A stretch of DNA of 64,000 bases, from contig NC_079512.1 in the NCBI RefSeq assembly GCF_000801105.2, forward strand, positions 29,591,848 to 29,655,847. The letters run 5' to 3'. Below, piece by piece: positions 25,155-37,498 of this stretch. The position numbers and the translations under genes were made by a program. The notes beneath the pieces are model-generated. The model searched no databases. It saw only the letters and a program-made list of their open reading frames with translations, and was not told where the DNA came from. The stretch comes from Raphanus sativus (lineage: Eukaryota > Streptophyta > Magnoliopsida > Brassicales > Brassicaceae). Within the stretch, counting starts at the first letter, position 1; every line of letters starts with the position of its first letter.

Positions 25155-26480
25155 AACTCTTGGTATTCAAATACATATATAGTTAGAATATATGTATGAA
25201 TGGGATATGAAAATGGAATAAATTCATTTAATTTGTTCACCTCATACAATTGGCATATGGCATATGAATATGAATATTTTTCTTTAAGTTGTGTTTTTTA
25301 AAATAAAAATTTGATTGAATAAGCATTAAGAATGTTAATCCAGGTAGTTATAACCGTTTGGTAGTTTAAACCGTTCCAAAATTGCAAGCCATACAGTTTT
25401 GACTACATAAGTGATGATGGCTTAACACTAGCGGGTCTTGTTTTCATTCAAGTTCAATTCCTAAAAGGTTTAGGATACCTTCCTGTTTCTTATTTATTCT
25501 AGACTTTTAGTAACATGTATCAGAACGACGTTGTTTTCGCCTCCCATCCCTAACAACACGAACCGAACCCTAATTCTTAACTCATCTTCACCTCAACTTC
25601 AGATCTCATCCTTTCTATTTCTATGCTTTTGGCTATCTCCTCCGTTTCCTAGTACCTCTTAGGTTGCCCATTTCTGTAAGACATATTTTCTAGTCTCAAT
25701 CTAAGTTCAAGTATTGTTGATAAGTTAAAGCCTTATTTTAAGTTCATGATTCATTTTGCTTCCACCTCAAGATATGTTCTTTTCCGGCAAAAAAAAAGTT
25801 TTCCTTTTGATGATAGAGATTGCGAAGTGGTGGTAAAGAAGGAAATATGATCTAGAAAATATTCTCCATTGCCTCATCTGCTGCGAGCCCCTGAGATTTC
25901 ATCTTCCATGTTTGCTTCCTTCTCGCTAATTGATGAAATTTGAGTTTAGAATCCGTTTTTTAGGTTAAAGAGTTTCTCTAGGAAGGTGATAAAGAAATAT
26001 AGATGTCAGAGGAGCCATAAATTTGTTATATGTTTGATTGAAGCTCTTTTGTGGTAGCAACTGGTTAAGCCATTTCTGTAGAAATAGAGGGAGATGGAAG
26101 AAACAGGAGTCACTGCATCCAATGTACTACGAAGATAGTATCTGAATCTGACCAAGGAACATATTAATCAGTTTTGAAGCGTCATTTAGAACATAAATCA
26201 CCCAAAAACTGAAGTGGCAAATAATGAACATGGGTTGATCACAGAGGAGATAGTGTTATGATTAGTGAAGTGATTATTATCTACCATGATTATCCTTTTT
26301 GATATGTTGGTTATAAAAAGGTTAATTAGGATTAGGTTAAGTGTTTGAATCTAAACTGTCAGCATATATGTAGGCAAACAGCCAGAACTGGCATATATAG
26401 AGATTTGCTGAAGAAAAAGAAAAGCTGACGGTAGCAAGTTTGTGCCACTAATGTTCAGCTGCGTGGAACTGATGTTGTAG

Positions 26481-26842
26481 GTATAAGGGACAAAGGTCTC
26501 ATATCGGTATTGGAAGGGATCTTTAGCAATATATAAGATAAATAGGTCACTCTACTAATCACCAATTGGTTATAAGTGTGAAGCTCATCTAACTTAACAT
26601 GATATCAGAGTCCGATCCACGCAGTTCAACCCGATCAACATCGATCTGGCCCAAAGTTGGCCCATCGATCTTTGCTCGAACATTCCGAGATTGACGCTCA
26701 AAGAACCATCATCTCGAGGAGGCGTATAAGGGGCAAAGGTCTCATATCGGGTATTGGAAGGGATCTTTAGCAATATATAAGATAAATGGGTCGCTCCACT
26801 ATTCACCAATTGGTTTTAAGTGTGAAGCCCATCTAGCTTAAC
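26481..26842 (+). mobile_element. TRIM (terminal-repeat retrotransposon in miniature)
   Basis: Two direct terminal repeats of about 118 bases (26481-26598 and 26724-26842) flank only 125 bases. One base after the left repeat comes TGATATCAGAGTC (26600-26612), close to the initiator-tRNA-Met primer binding site TGGTATCAGAGCC. A purine run (GAGGAGG) sits just before the right repeat. The 5-base duplication TGTAG flanks the whole unit (26476-26480 and 26843-26847). There is no coding capacity. The repeats end in GT...AC rather than the usual TG...CA. Confidence 0.88.
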
Positions 26843-27371
26843 TGTAGGTATATTAATGAATTTCAATGTACATAAACTTCACATCTTTCTCTTTGTTTTC
26901 TCCATTTTTTTTTTCATTACCACTAATACAGGTGAGTTAAAACACTATCAGCCTTAATGCAATTAAATAATTACATGGAATAATTATATTAGAAGCGTCA
27001 TCGTTAATTACCAAAAAAAAAAATTCAAAAAAGAGAGAGTTGGATTCCTTTAGCTATGTGTTAATATGTAAACAATATATATATGGTTATGACTTCTGGG
27101 AGAGTTTAGTTATATATGTTTCGTTTTTTTTGTTTACGATCATTTTTGATAAAAGTCTGATCAACTATTATTATATTTATAATCTTGATTAGTTTTTGGT
27201 AAAAATCAATTTATATTAATTAATTTAAATGAACCACAAAATTATAAGATCAACTATGAACTTGGAAAATGAGAATAATAAGAAATAAACTCATGAATAG
27301 TATAAATCAGAAATTTAAGTTAGACCTTCTTATAATCATTCTTAATTTAGTTAGAAGGAATCACAGATTAA

Positions 27372-27447
27372 TTACAACAATAAAAATTAGGGTAAATGGT
27401 AAACCTAAAATTACAACAAAAAAAATTAGGGTAAATGGTAACCCTAA
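27372..27447. repeat. Short tandem repeat with telomere-like motifs
   Basis: A unit of about 46 bases containing AAAAATTAGGGTAAATGGTAA occurs twice. The second copy continues into ACCCTAAAA, making an inverted pair TTAGGGT...ACCCTAA. Two or three telomere-like heptamers are too few to be an interstitial telomere. Confidence 0.5.
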
Positions 27448-28214
27448 AACTACATCCGATCGAACAATTGGTTGAAATATATTAAGTTGAATGCCATTTC
27501 TAGAATACACTCAATTAAAAATACTCTAACATTTGGGTTTAAGATTTATTGATTATTGTTTAAATTTTAATTTTTAAGAGGTAGAACTAAATTTATGAAC
27601 TTCTATAAATAATTTTTAAATATTTATAAATGATTAAAATGGTCAATTTTTTTTATTTATTTTTTTGCTTAAATTTGACCAATTTTTATTTTTTATAACA
27701 AACTTAAGATATTTATTAAAATGGTGAATGGTTAAACTGAATTCTATAAAGCTTGATTCTTGTCGTGAATGGTGAATATATTTTGAAAGAATGCAATCTG
27801 TAATGCTGAATATTGTTGTGGACTACAAAATTCTATAGAACCAAATTAAGAGATTTTTGAGAAATAATGTAGAGCTGACTTCAATTGACTGAGAGATGCT
27901 TGACAATCATTTTATTGGTTTAAAGTCAAAGTCATCAAATTTTGAGTTATAAATGTTTTCTGTTTAAATAAAAACTAAAACCCCACTAAGATTTACTGTA
28001 TATATTAAAGAGAGAGAAAATGAAGAAGCAGCAACAAATGTCAATGTTTTAAACATTTATTGAAACGATAAGTATTTTATAAGTATTTATAAAGGCCAGG
28101 AGGCAAAACACAACAACTGCATAAGAGCTTTTATGGAAGTATGATACACGTGAGTTGGCTCACACCAAACCAATCATGTTCCATTTCCACATTAAACCCT
28201 TTTTGCGTTGCACC

Positions 28215-29821
28215 CTAAACGCTTGAATCTGTCTGCAAGTCAAACGATTTTTTCAGGAACTCTTGAATATAAATCACGTTTACATATAATAAGAAAATTA
28301 CACATTATATACATATAATAAGAAAATTACACATTATATATCTATATTGATGGTTAGTTTCTCACCTGAATCTCTTGTCCAGATGCAAAGGTAGGGGGAA
28401 GTTCCTTTCGAGGTATATGAAAATATTTGGGTTTTAAATTTTCGATTGCTGCTATTGTTCTTTCATCTGGGCTTGCTTCTTGCTGTATAATATTAATATT
28501 AAAAAAAAACTACTTCACATGCCAAAAAGTTATATTGAAATATCAGTGATTTCAAGTTAGGTAAACTGAAAAACCTTGTGTAAAGCCCAATCTGCGGAAT
28601 CAAACCAAGTACGTTTGGGATCCTACATTGTTTTGAAAAAACTTTTAGTATTAACAACTCAAATCACACGATTATCTATACATATGAAAAAATGGGTTAC
28701 TACTGGAGATATTCTCACCTGCGAGATAAGAGGCTTTTTCTTTAGCACGAGTCCACGGTATTTGTTTGCACCAGAGGCAGACTAAGAGGACACAAAAAAA
28801 TACATTCAATCAATTTAATATTAAAAATCTATAGCTTTTTCTTTTGTTAGATATTAAAATCTATAGTCACGTTTAAAATCTAATAATGAGAGACAGCATG
28901 ATAGTGATAGTTTTGCCGACAGATACTAAACCAAAAGCAATCTCCACAGTGATGTTCGGGTATACCAACAGGTTAAAAAGAGTTTAATAACATAAACTGA
29001 TCGATTCCAAGAATCCAAAAAATGTCACAATCGTATAACAAATAATTTTCAAACAAAAAGAAAAAGACAATGCATATATATATAGACCAAAGCGAAATAT
29101 GCGGACAGATCAAACTGGATACGAAGATCCGGGTTCAAACACAGGTGTCCGAAAAAGTAACACGTGACAATTCAAGAAACCGTTCATTTTAACAAAGGAT
29201 TCAGAGATGAATATAAGTCTTATCGTTTAAAACCCTCCATATTAATCAGAATATCTCAATCTAAGATTTTTTATTACAAAAATGATTGTGTTCTTGTGAG
29301 AAATATCATCCATCCAGACAAAACAACAAACACACTCCAGCTTCTGAACTATTTGACAGAATCTATAGTTTAAAGATTTTAAGGCATATTTTAATATTTA
29401 ATTTTGACCACAATAAAGTAAAACAAAAACAATGTTTGAATGGTAAACGTAACATGAAAACAAACGTGTACGCCGTCGTCAAATCATCGACGATTTGGTT
29501 TGATAATTCACCAAAAATATATTTTTGACTTGTTGACTACTAATCCGACCTAATTTTCAAAACAATTATGAGATCGTAGTCAAAAACTATTCTTATATTA
29601 CAAAATAATGAATTGACATTTCATATTCATAAATCTTTGTTCATTGATACCCAGATTTTATATTATCTTTAGGATTGTAAAGATTTATTCAAAGCAAATG
29701 ATATTGCACAACATCATGAAACCATATTAATTACATCGCGTTAATTGAACTGATCTTTATTAATTACCTCTTCTTGTTGAGTGGATAAGACATCGTCGGT
29801 TCTGTTGTTCTTTGTTGCCAT
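28215..29821 (-). CDS. Endosulfine/ARPP19-like small phosphoprotein (At4g16146-like), 99 aa
   Basis: Animal and yeast members (ENSA, ARPP19, Igo1) become PP2A-B55 inhibitors when phosphorylated on the serine of FDSGDY. Exons (minus): 29821-29768, 28781-28719, 28622-28575, 28482-28366, 28232-28215; intron 1 is about 986 bases. All exons are too short to stand out alone but splice into one frame: MATKNNRTDD..., then KYRGLVLKKKPLISQ, then the core FDSADW (Ser48), then a charged helix-like tail ending in TDSSV. The plant core has ADW where opisthokonts have GDY. The last exon encodes only five residues and is the least certain. Intron 4 contains a 29-base tandem repeat. Position after AMSH3 agrees with At4g16146. 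Confidence 0.85.
28282..28340. repeat. 29-bp tandem repeat, two copies
   Basis: ACATATAATAAGAAAATTAC... repeats at a 29-base period (28282 and 28311) within intron 4 of the endosulfine-like gene, close to the exon 4 donor side. Confidence 0.75.
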
Positions 29822-31799
29822 TTCGCTCGAACCTTTTGCCTTTATTTCGTCCTAATCGAATCAATTTACGAAAAAACAATCAATTAAGTAATTAATCTCA
29901 AAACAAAATCTGCATTTGTGTACCCAAAACCCTAATTAAGTCTAACGAAGAAGATGATTAGAGTTAGAGACATAGAGACAGAGACCTTAAGAGAGTTTCA
30001 GAGACGGGGTAGTAAGAGGGAGACGGTGAGAGATAAGAATTATATATACGCACAGCATAAACGCGCGTAGTAGTCACGCACATAAACCAAGTAACATCCA
30101 CGTGTTGACCTGTTAGATATTTTTTGCGCTTGGTAATTAAGTTTTTACACACTGTTTTTATCTTATCATTTAGTTACATATTCTAATTGGTTCTTGTATG
30201 GCCACATGGACTTAATCCTGATTATCTTATCTAAATGTTGTATTCATAGCCAATCATACGAGGACATGATAACATAAGATCTATCTTCAAACCAATTTCA
30301 AAAGTTGAGTATATATTATGGTATCTCTAAATGGTTAAACGCATTTACATTAATGTTACTCACGTCAAATTTTATGTCATTAGTTTCTTTTAAGTACTTG
30401 GTACAATATGATGAGGACATCTATCTTAATCTTTATGCAAATGTCAATACTTGGTTTTGATCTTGGTATGATTTACATGTTTAGTGGTTTACTTGCGGTT
30501 TGGTGTCCATGTTTGGTTAGCTTAAGCCAACGCATGGTATGTGGGAAAGTTACATGATGAAACTCATCAAAGTGATCAGGTAAGGTACAAGCTTACAAGT
30601 ACACCTAATACTTATCTGGTTACCGAAATGCTAATTCAGACAATGCGCTTTTTTTATTAGGATGAAACAACTGAGGGGTATTATGTAATGTCGCATTCAC
30701 AATCATTTTCAGCTTGGTGACCATTCCTGTACAATCTACTGTTTGCAGGAATGTTTAGGTAGTCTCAACTATTCTCTTAACAGATATTCTCGGTGCTTTC
30801 ATGTTGGTCATCCTACATGGTTTGGTAATAATATATATTTTAAATTTCTTTTGAGTACATGGTTTAAATATGTGAACAAGAGAATGAGAGTTTATCTTCT
30901 TGTTTTCAACAAGATAGGATGGCCCTTTTAAGTTTAGAGTGTAATGTGGGTTTATCTTGGTCAAAGAGATAAAGATTGTGGGAGCTGTGTGGAATGTTAG
31001 AGGTTATCAGTGATGAAGTTCTATTACAAAGTTGAAAGGATTTTCGTTTCATTGAAAGTTTAAACGAAGCAAAAGCAATCAGTCACATGTAGGCAATTTG
31101 AGCTCGTCAGATTGGCTTGTGTTTCGGGCTCAGGCGTTTGATTTGAGGAATGGCTTTGCGGAAGTTTAGTGATGATGTTTTCAAATAGGTGTGCTTCACT
31201 GATCGTGAAAATTGTTTCTAAGGAAATGATATCTCAATTATATGTTGCAGTGGGAGAACTAGATTGGCTCAAGGATTTGATAGTGGCTAAGAAACCTCTC
31301 CCTTGATGCGAGAGGTTGGTGTTGTTGGTTTCGTGTTTTACTTTGGAGTTTCTTTCGATTACCTGGTCTGTTTTTCTTTTGGATAGCCAAGGTTTTGGTA
31401 TTGACATTTTTGGCATATATATCTTGTAAGGTTTTGGACAAGGTGGTTTCGCTTTAACCATTAAGCTAGCAAGGAGCAAGACCACATTGATGTAGATCAA
31501 CATGGTTGATCAAAATCTGATAAGGGTAAGGCTGACCTGGCAAAGGAGGATCAAACCGGATGTTGTTAGTCAAAAGAAGATAATCAGTGTGGACGATCAA
31601 ATGAAGATGCAATGCTGATGGAAAAAAAAGTCAAAGGAATAGACTGAGGAGATGCAAGTGAAGAGGCCAAAGCAACCAGACTTGGCCAACCAGTCACTGC
31701 AAATCATTCCAGGAATGTCAAGGGAAGTATCTAAAGCTAGTTGAATCTGGTTTGATATGTCTTACCTTGTTGAACTGATACGCTTGTGTTATTGTTTGT

Positions 31800-31990
31800 T
31801 GTTGCTTGAGACAGAAAGAGTCTGGAGCACAAAGTTGGTAATGAATCACCTTTGAAGAGGGTTACAAAGTCACAGAAGAGGGGGAGAACAAAGACAAGCT
31901 ATTCGAAGCTTCAAGCGACTTCAACTCAAGGAGATGGTGGAGCAAAGAGGAATTTTACCTTACTACACAAACACAAGGCGTCCATGATCA
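31800..31990 (+). pseudogene. Possible LINE ORF1-like debris
   Basis: One plus-strand frame reads NESPLKRVTKSQKRGRTKTS near 31840, resembling the basic SPLKR...KRGR tails of plant LINE first ORFs. The flanking sequence has many stops. This is a weak resemblance and no complete domain can be read. Confidence 0.25.
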
Positions 31991-32260
31991 AAGGTCTATG
32001 AGTCCATTAAGATGATCCTAAGATTTACTGACCTATTCGACCAATCCCTAAACCTACTATTTTACTAAGTATAGTTTTATTTCGTAAGTTTTTTCCAAAC
32101 TTGGGTTTTAATAAGGTAGATCTTCATAGTTCCAAATTTGACATCTGGATTTCCTAAGGTCAAACTTGAATGGGAATATTCAAATAGATGAAGAGACTTT
32201 AGTTCACAGCAAAATCTGCAAAGAAGTTAGCAAAGACTACACATTAAAAGCTAACTTATC

Positions 32261-32419
32261 TTTTTTTTTTTTTTAACTTCAGAATTCATTATAAATCAAA
32301 CCGAGAAACAGAGTACACACGAGACCCACAACAACTGGGTTCGCCACACAACCAACACTACCAACCTTGCCTCCAGCAAGCCAAACCAAAAACTACAAGC
32401 AACAAACTAAAAGGAAGAA

Positions 32420-32455
<36 letters not shown>

Positions 32456-32646
32456 TAAATCTTCTTAGAGGAGACGATTTTCATTGACGACTTTCATTGA
32501 CAAAAAATTCAAATAACCAAGACGGATGACCCTTTGCAACATAGGACTGCTCTCTCCCTTCTCTGGTTACGCTCTGTGCAATAATCGCCGCTCCTCTGTT
32601 TTCCTCCTTACCGACACTCGTTAGTTGATACTCCGCCATTAAAAAA
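32261..32646 (-). mobile_element. Truncated LINE insertion(s), two 3' ends within one target duplication
   Basis: Flanking 15-base repeats aaaagctaacttatc (32246-32260) and aaaagttaacttatc (32647-32661) differ at one base. Reading the minus strand from the right, a 52-codon open frame (about 32637-32480; [20 protein letters not shown], then HPSWLFEFF) matches the RNase H-like C-terminus of plant LINEs and ends in a T30 run (32425-32454), i.e. poly(A). A second, different LINE-type 3' UTR follows (32424-32275) and ends in a second poly(A) (T14 at 32261-32274). Confidence 0.72.
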
Positions 32647-33006
32647 AAAAGTTAACTTATCTATTCCTTGGAAAATATTACTATAAAAAGAAATGCATCA
32701 AACTAATTTAGTATTTTTATTTTAATAATGCCATTTATAGTTTCTTCAAGAAAAATCGTCTACCAAATCACCATCTTTAATTTTCTCTACGATATTATTT
32801 TCAATTGAGATTATCGGTAGTCCGTGTGATAACTAGTTTTTTTTTCTTTGCCTTGTTATAAAAGTGGAATAAAGATCTTTTGTAGAGATTTGGTAAAGAA
32901 AATGAACGTGTCTCTCAATATTTACAACAACACTAGTCACTAATTAATAACAATTTTCTAAACATAATGATATTGGAATAATAAATTCCTAAAACAATAT
33001 TAAATA

Positions 33007-33060
33007 CTAGCATAACCCGTGTTTTGTGTGGCATGAGATATTTTATAAAAAAATTGTTAA
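33007..33060 (-). mobile_element. Helitron 3' end, minus orientation (other end not found)
   Basis: On the minus strand the sequence ends CCACACAAAACACGGGTTATGCTAG, a weak hairpin then CTAG at 33007-33010, followed by T. It resembles decayed CCGCGCTTTGCGCGGG-type Helitron termini. I could not find its 5' end with confidence, so its length is unknown. Confidence 0.4.
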
Positions 33061-33907
33061 ATAAATCTTGTTTTCTTTAAAAAAAATAAATAAAAATAAT
33101 AAAAATATGTTTAAATATTTCGAATAAGTTAAAATTGCATAGATATTTAATTTTTATCAATTAAAGTATATACATATTTCCAAAAATTTTAAATTAAAAT
33201 ATATTTTTATGGTATATAGTTTAATTTAAAAGATGTTAATATATATATATATATATAATCTGGATATCTATTAAATGAGATTTCATAGTCATATAATTAT
33301 ATAATCATCTTCATCTTTTTATAACAAATTTTTTAATTTAGTAATTTTTATTTTAAAAAATACAGATTTTTTTTTTAAGATTATGAATTATTGTTATAGT
33401 TAGTTTAACGAGAATTATAACATATAGTTAGATGGACCAAATCATGAATGACATGTATTGTAATTATTCTTCTAATATAACCATATTTTTATAGTGATTC
33501 TATGAATTATTTTAGTGATGACACATTAGCATAACTTACATGTCAAAATGATTCTCAATTTAAAATATTAAAAAAACTAAAACATCCATCAATATCTACT
33601 TTCCAAAGATATAAAATGCTATTTACTTTTTAGTTTAATTTAAAAATTTAAAATAATATAAATATATTAATGCTATCTAGATTTATTACTAAAATATAAT
33701 ATGTTTTTAAAATTTTGGATTAGGTTTGACAGCTGCATTTATATATATAAAATGTCTTTTCCTGAGTTATTGACCATAGATATGGTTGGATCCTTTTAAC
33801 TATAACTATGGTTTGAGGAATCTCTTAATACTAATCAAAATACTTCATTATATTACAAGAAACTATTTTGAACAAATCCAATATTACAATATAAATTATT
33901 AGTGAAA

Positions 33908-36900
33908 TCATACATACATATACTAAAAGGAGAATAATCTCAACTTTTTAGCCTGTCTACGTCAGATTAATAAATCAGCCAATGAAAGAAGGGTTATTAA
34001 ACACGTCACACACTCACAGAAAATCAACTACGCTGGACTTCTTCCCGTGGCCTAAAACTATTTTATTCTGGCCCAAAAGGAATCCAGTTGAGTAACCTAA
34101 TCTCCAGCAGCTTCTATCGATTTATCCTTCTCACTTCGTTTTCTCCACTTCGACTTCTTGCAACATCAGTTACCGCGTTCCCACTTCTTATCAATCAATA
34201 GTTTTTCTAAAATTCTCTCTTAATGAATTCGTTTCGCATCCTCTCTCTCACCCTTTATATACTGTTTTTTCTTCACTTGCTACACACCATAACCTGAGAA
34301 CCTGCTCAAATCAAGCTCAAGCATGGTCATGAAACCAAACGGCAAGTCCCCTGTCTCCTCTTCCAATGATCAGGAAGTTATGTTCTTCAAAGATATCTTA
34401 CCAGGAACCCACGAACCCATTGTTTTATGATTGGATGTAGTTTTTAGTCTTTCTTCCTACTTACATACATAAATCTCGATTCTAAATTTGTTAGAGTTTT
34501 GAGTTTGTCTTATTACTGTTGACGAGCATTTTTTTGTGTTGAAAGTTGTAGGCATGACCTTTTAGTAATACATTATCTTTCTTAGTTGCAAGTTGTGAGC
34601 TTTTTGGAGGAAGAGTGCCTGAGTTTAAGTAAAACAAATTAAAAAAATTCTAATATTTCATATCATATATGAGTTATATTGTTGTATGACTTTAGCTTCT
34701 TCTTTTTCAGTACATTTATCTCGGATGAATGCAACCGTTTCATCTTTCAAAAAGTGTATGTTTTATCATACTTCTGAAGATGCAAGGTTATTGTATGTCT
34801 CTGCTACTGTTTGTGACGTTAACCTTGGAGAATTTTGTTCTTTATCTATTTGAACTTCATATAGCTCCAACTGGAATCTTTAGGTTGTCCTTTTGATCTC
34901 TTCCTTGCAAATCATTTAACTACGCTAAACAGAGTGCTCTTCAAGCAGCCTGTCACAGCTGTCGAGATCTTCCAGATGAGGGGAATAATAGTACCTGTCA
35001 CAGTGACGAACCAAAGTGTCCTAAACATGGAAATGAGAGCTTTCACTACTCATCTCAGAGATTTCACCCCTTCGTTTGCAGTTTCAGTTTTCCTTTTTTC
35101 AGTTTGAGCATTGGCTAAGGCTTTCGTTTTAGTTAACATCTTTCAGTGTTTGATTTAACTTTTTCCCCTGCAATCCGTTTACATATTTGATAATTTTTTA
35201 TTACGTGATGATTATAAGCTTTTAAAATAATCACTTGGTATTTTCAATTATAATTGTGGTTTCTCTGCTGAGTGTTTGCTATTTATGCATCACTCTTTCT
35301 CTGTTAATTTGAAAACTGATATTATTCAAGTTCTAAATCTGATGTCCATCTCCCTCACCCATCTAAGACGTCAATATCGGACACCACAAAAAAAAACTCT
35401 GCTGATTTATTCAAGTTCTAAATCTGATCATATAACCACCTTTCCACATCTCGCCTAAAGTGTAAGTATTTTTAAGCAGACCTTCATGTCCATAAACTAA
35501 TGGTCGCCATCTTCTTACTAGAGGTAAGACAAATCCTCATTTAACTGATTTATCACTAGAATGTTTTGAACTATTTAGTTTACTTTTTCTATGGCATATT
35601 TCATAACATTTGATTATTACTATGCTTAGTAATACATTTGTGTAGTATAATATTTAGACAGGTTATATATAAATTATATGACATCTCTAATACTAAAAAA
35701 AATATTAATCTATTATAATTGAAATAATTAATTTATTTGCTAAAAAATGTATTATAATTGAAAACATTAATCTATTTGCTTAAAAATGTATTGTTTGGGG
35801 AGAAACAAATTTACAAATTTCCTAATAATGGTGGTACCAAACAATAAAAAAAGACCTCACAACCATACGACAATAGTGATTAAAATAAAGAAGATCATAC
35901 TAAAAATTCCAGACCACAGCTTCTCGCCTCACAACTACAATCGGCAATCACGTTCAGCTACTGCCAACATCTACCTTCCATTTAGTCTCATTCGTATTTG
36001 TCGGTATTGTAAACCATTTGATATCAGTATATTATTCATTTTTGTCAACTTGGATCTGAATACATCATTGTTGTTCTAATAATATTGTTGCCCACAAATT
36101 TATCAAATACAAACACCCCTACTTACTCAGGGATATTGAATGTGGAAAAAAGTTCAGGGCAAGAAGATTTATCTGATGAAGTCCCGGAAACTGAAATGGA
36201 ACAAGCTGATCTCAACATTGTTTCAGATATTATGGTACAAGCTGAGAGTGAGAGTGAGAGTTTGGTTTCAGCTAAAAAAACCGCAAGATGAATCTACTGT
36301 CTAAAGTTGGGAGCCCACTAATGAAACAACTTTTGAAGAGATGCAAGCACAAGAGTGTGTTAGCATAAGAGTGTGTTGAGCCCATTTCAACTTCTCACAA
36401 ACAAATCAAAAATATTTTCTTACACTACTAAATAATTTAACAATGTATCTCTCCACATAACAATTCATTTCCAGCATTATATCATATATTTAAAATTTAT
36501 ACAACCTTATAATCATTAGGACTTATTCGAAAAGGATAATATGTCAGCTCATATTGATATTATAAATTTATGTATGTGTGAGATTTACTTAGATAACTAG
36601 ATCTTGACCCGCGCTTTGGAAGCGCGGAATATTTTACGATGAATTTTTTTACTAATAACTTAAAAAATATTTTGGTAACTTTTAAAGAGTATGTATCTAA
36701 AATATTTTTGCATTTAAATCAATGTTTTTAAATTCAACCCGATTGTGATTATAACCGGTTAATCCGAAGATCTAACAATTCAATTTAGGTTTTTAAAATA
36801 TTCATATTAAAAGATCACTAAAAACCCGAGACTAATCGATTGAACTAATGGATGACTGATATGTAATCTAATTTGATTTAAATTGTAATAGTTTAATAAT

Positions 36901-37498
36901 TTGTAATCTTATAATCCAAATTTTAAAGTTCATTATTTGCAATTTATGAAATTATGACGTTTAAAAAAATTTAAAGAGAAAATTATGGATATAAAATAAC
37001 TAAGATTAATTATTGTATTGTTTGGAAACATTGATAGTAGTATATAAAATATATTGTTTGGAAACATTGATAGTAGTATAAAGAAATAAGTATATTGTTT
37101 GGAAACATGGATAGTAGTATAAAGAAAAGAACATTAGTGATTTAATGTATGTTTAACTATAAAGTATAAAGGTGTATTTAATTTAAAAACTTACAAAATA
37201 AATGTTAGGTCCAACAAAATGTTTCTGTTTTAATAAGATAGATGTATTTTGAATTTAAAATTCAGTCTTTGTATTTTGTCAAACTAATAAAAATTATTAT
37301 AAAAATGTGTAAAAAAAAGTTATATACAACCCTTAAACAACATAAATCAGAGAAAGTCTCCCATTTTATATCATAACATATAATTTTAATAGTTTAAGAA
37401 CACAACTATATTCTATAATATTTTATATTCACGCAACAAAATTAATAGTAAAATATAAAAATAATTATCCGCGCGTAGCGCCGAAAACTATCTACTAG
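33908..37498 (+). mobile_element. Helitron carrying an RPA-like gene fragment (outer element)
   Basis: A Helitron-like start containing TATACTAAAAGGAGAATAATC lies at about 33908-33940. A typical terminus with CCGCGCGTAGCGCCG and CTAG lies at 37469-37498, though it is followed by A instead of the expected T. At 34323 a plus-strand frame starts MVMKPNGKSPVSSSNDQ and continues EVMFFKDILPGTHEP, like the first exon of the RPA1/DUF223 proteins commonly carried by plant Helitrons. It then stops. Later fragments include a CHSC...CPKHG zinc-finger-like piece near 34950. No helicase remains. A second Helitron is nested at 36597-37242. Pairing of these two termini as one element is an inference. Confidence 0.5.
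36597..37242 (-). mobile_element. Nested Helitron, minus orientation, 646 bp
   Basis: The minus-strand 5' end is TCTATCTTATTAAAACAGAA (ending at 37242). The 3' end has a perfect hairpin, CCGCGCTT-CCA-AAGCGCGG, followed by GTCAAGATCTAG (CTAG at 36597-36600). It is flanked by A and T as expected. Near its 5' end it carries three tandem copies of tattgtttggaaaca with ttgatagtagtat (about 37016-37125), a motif shared with the Helitron at 42220-43747. Confidence 0.8.

Larger units (their letters stand above)
22400..28214. other. 5.8-kb gene-free interval with Helitron and TRIM
   Basis: Runs from the AMSH3 promoter to the 3' end of the endosulfine-like gene. Supported contents are a Helitron (23307-24482), a TRIM element (26481-26842), an inverted repeat (25091-25154) and short telomere-like repeats (27372-27447), each listed separately. 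The stretch 24483-26475 has scattered short open frames with no recognisable protein. Confidence 0.6.

Noticed and set aside
26594..26809. Minus-strand 71-aa frame
   Set aside because: It runs across the TRIM element and has no protein character.
27372..27447. Interstitial telomere
   Set aside because: Only two or three telomere-like heptamers are present, without an array.
36085..36291. Plus-strand 68-aa acidic frame
   Set aside because: Lies inside the Helitron interval; probably carried debris. No match I can name, so not called as a gene.
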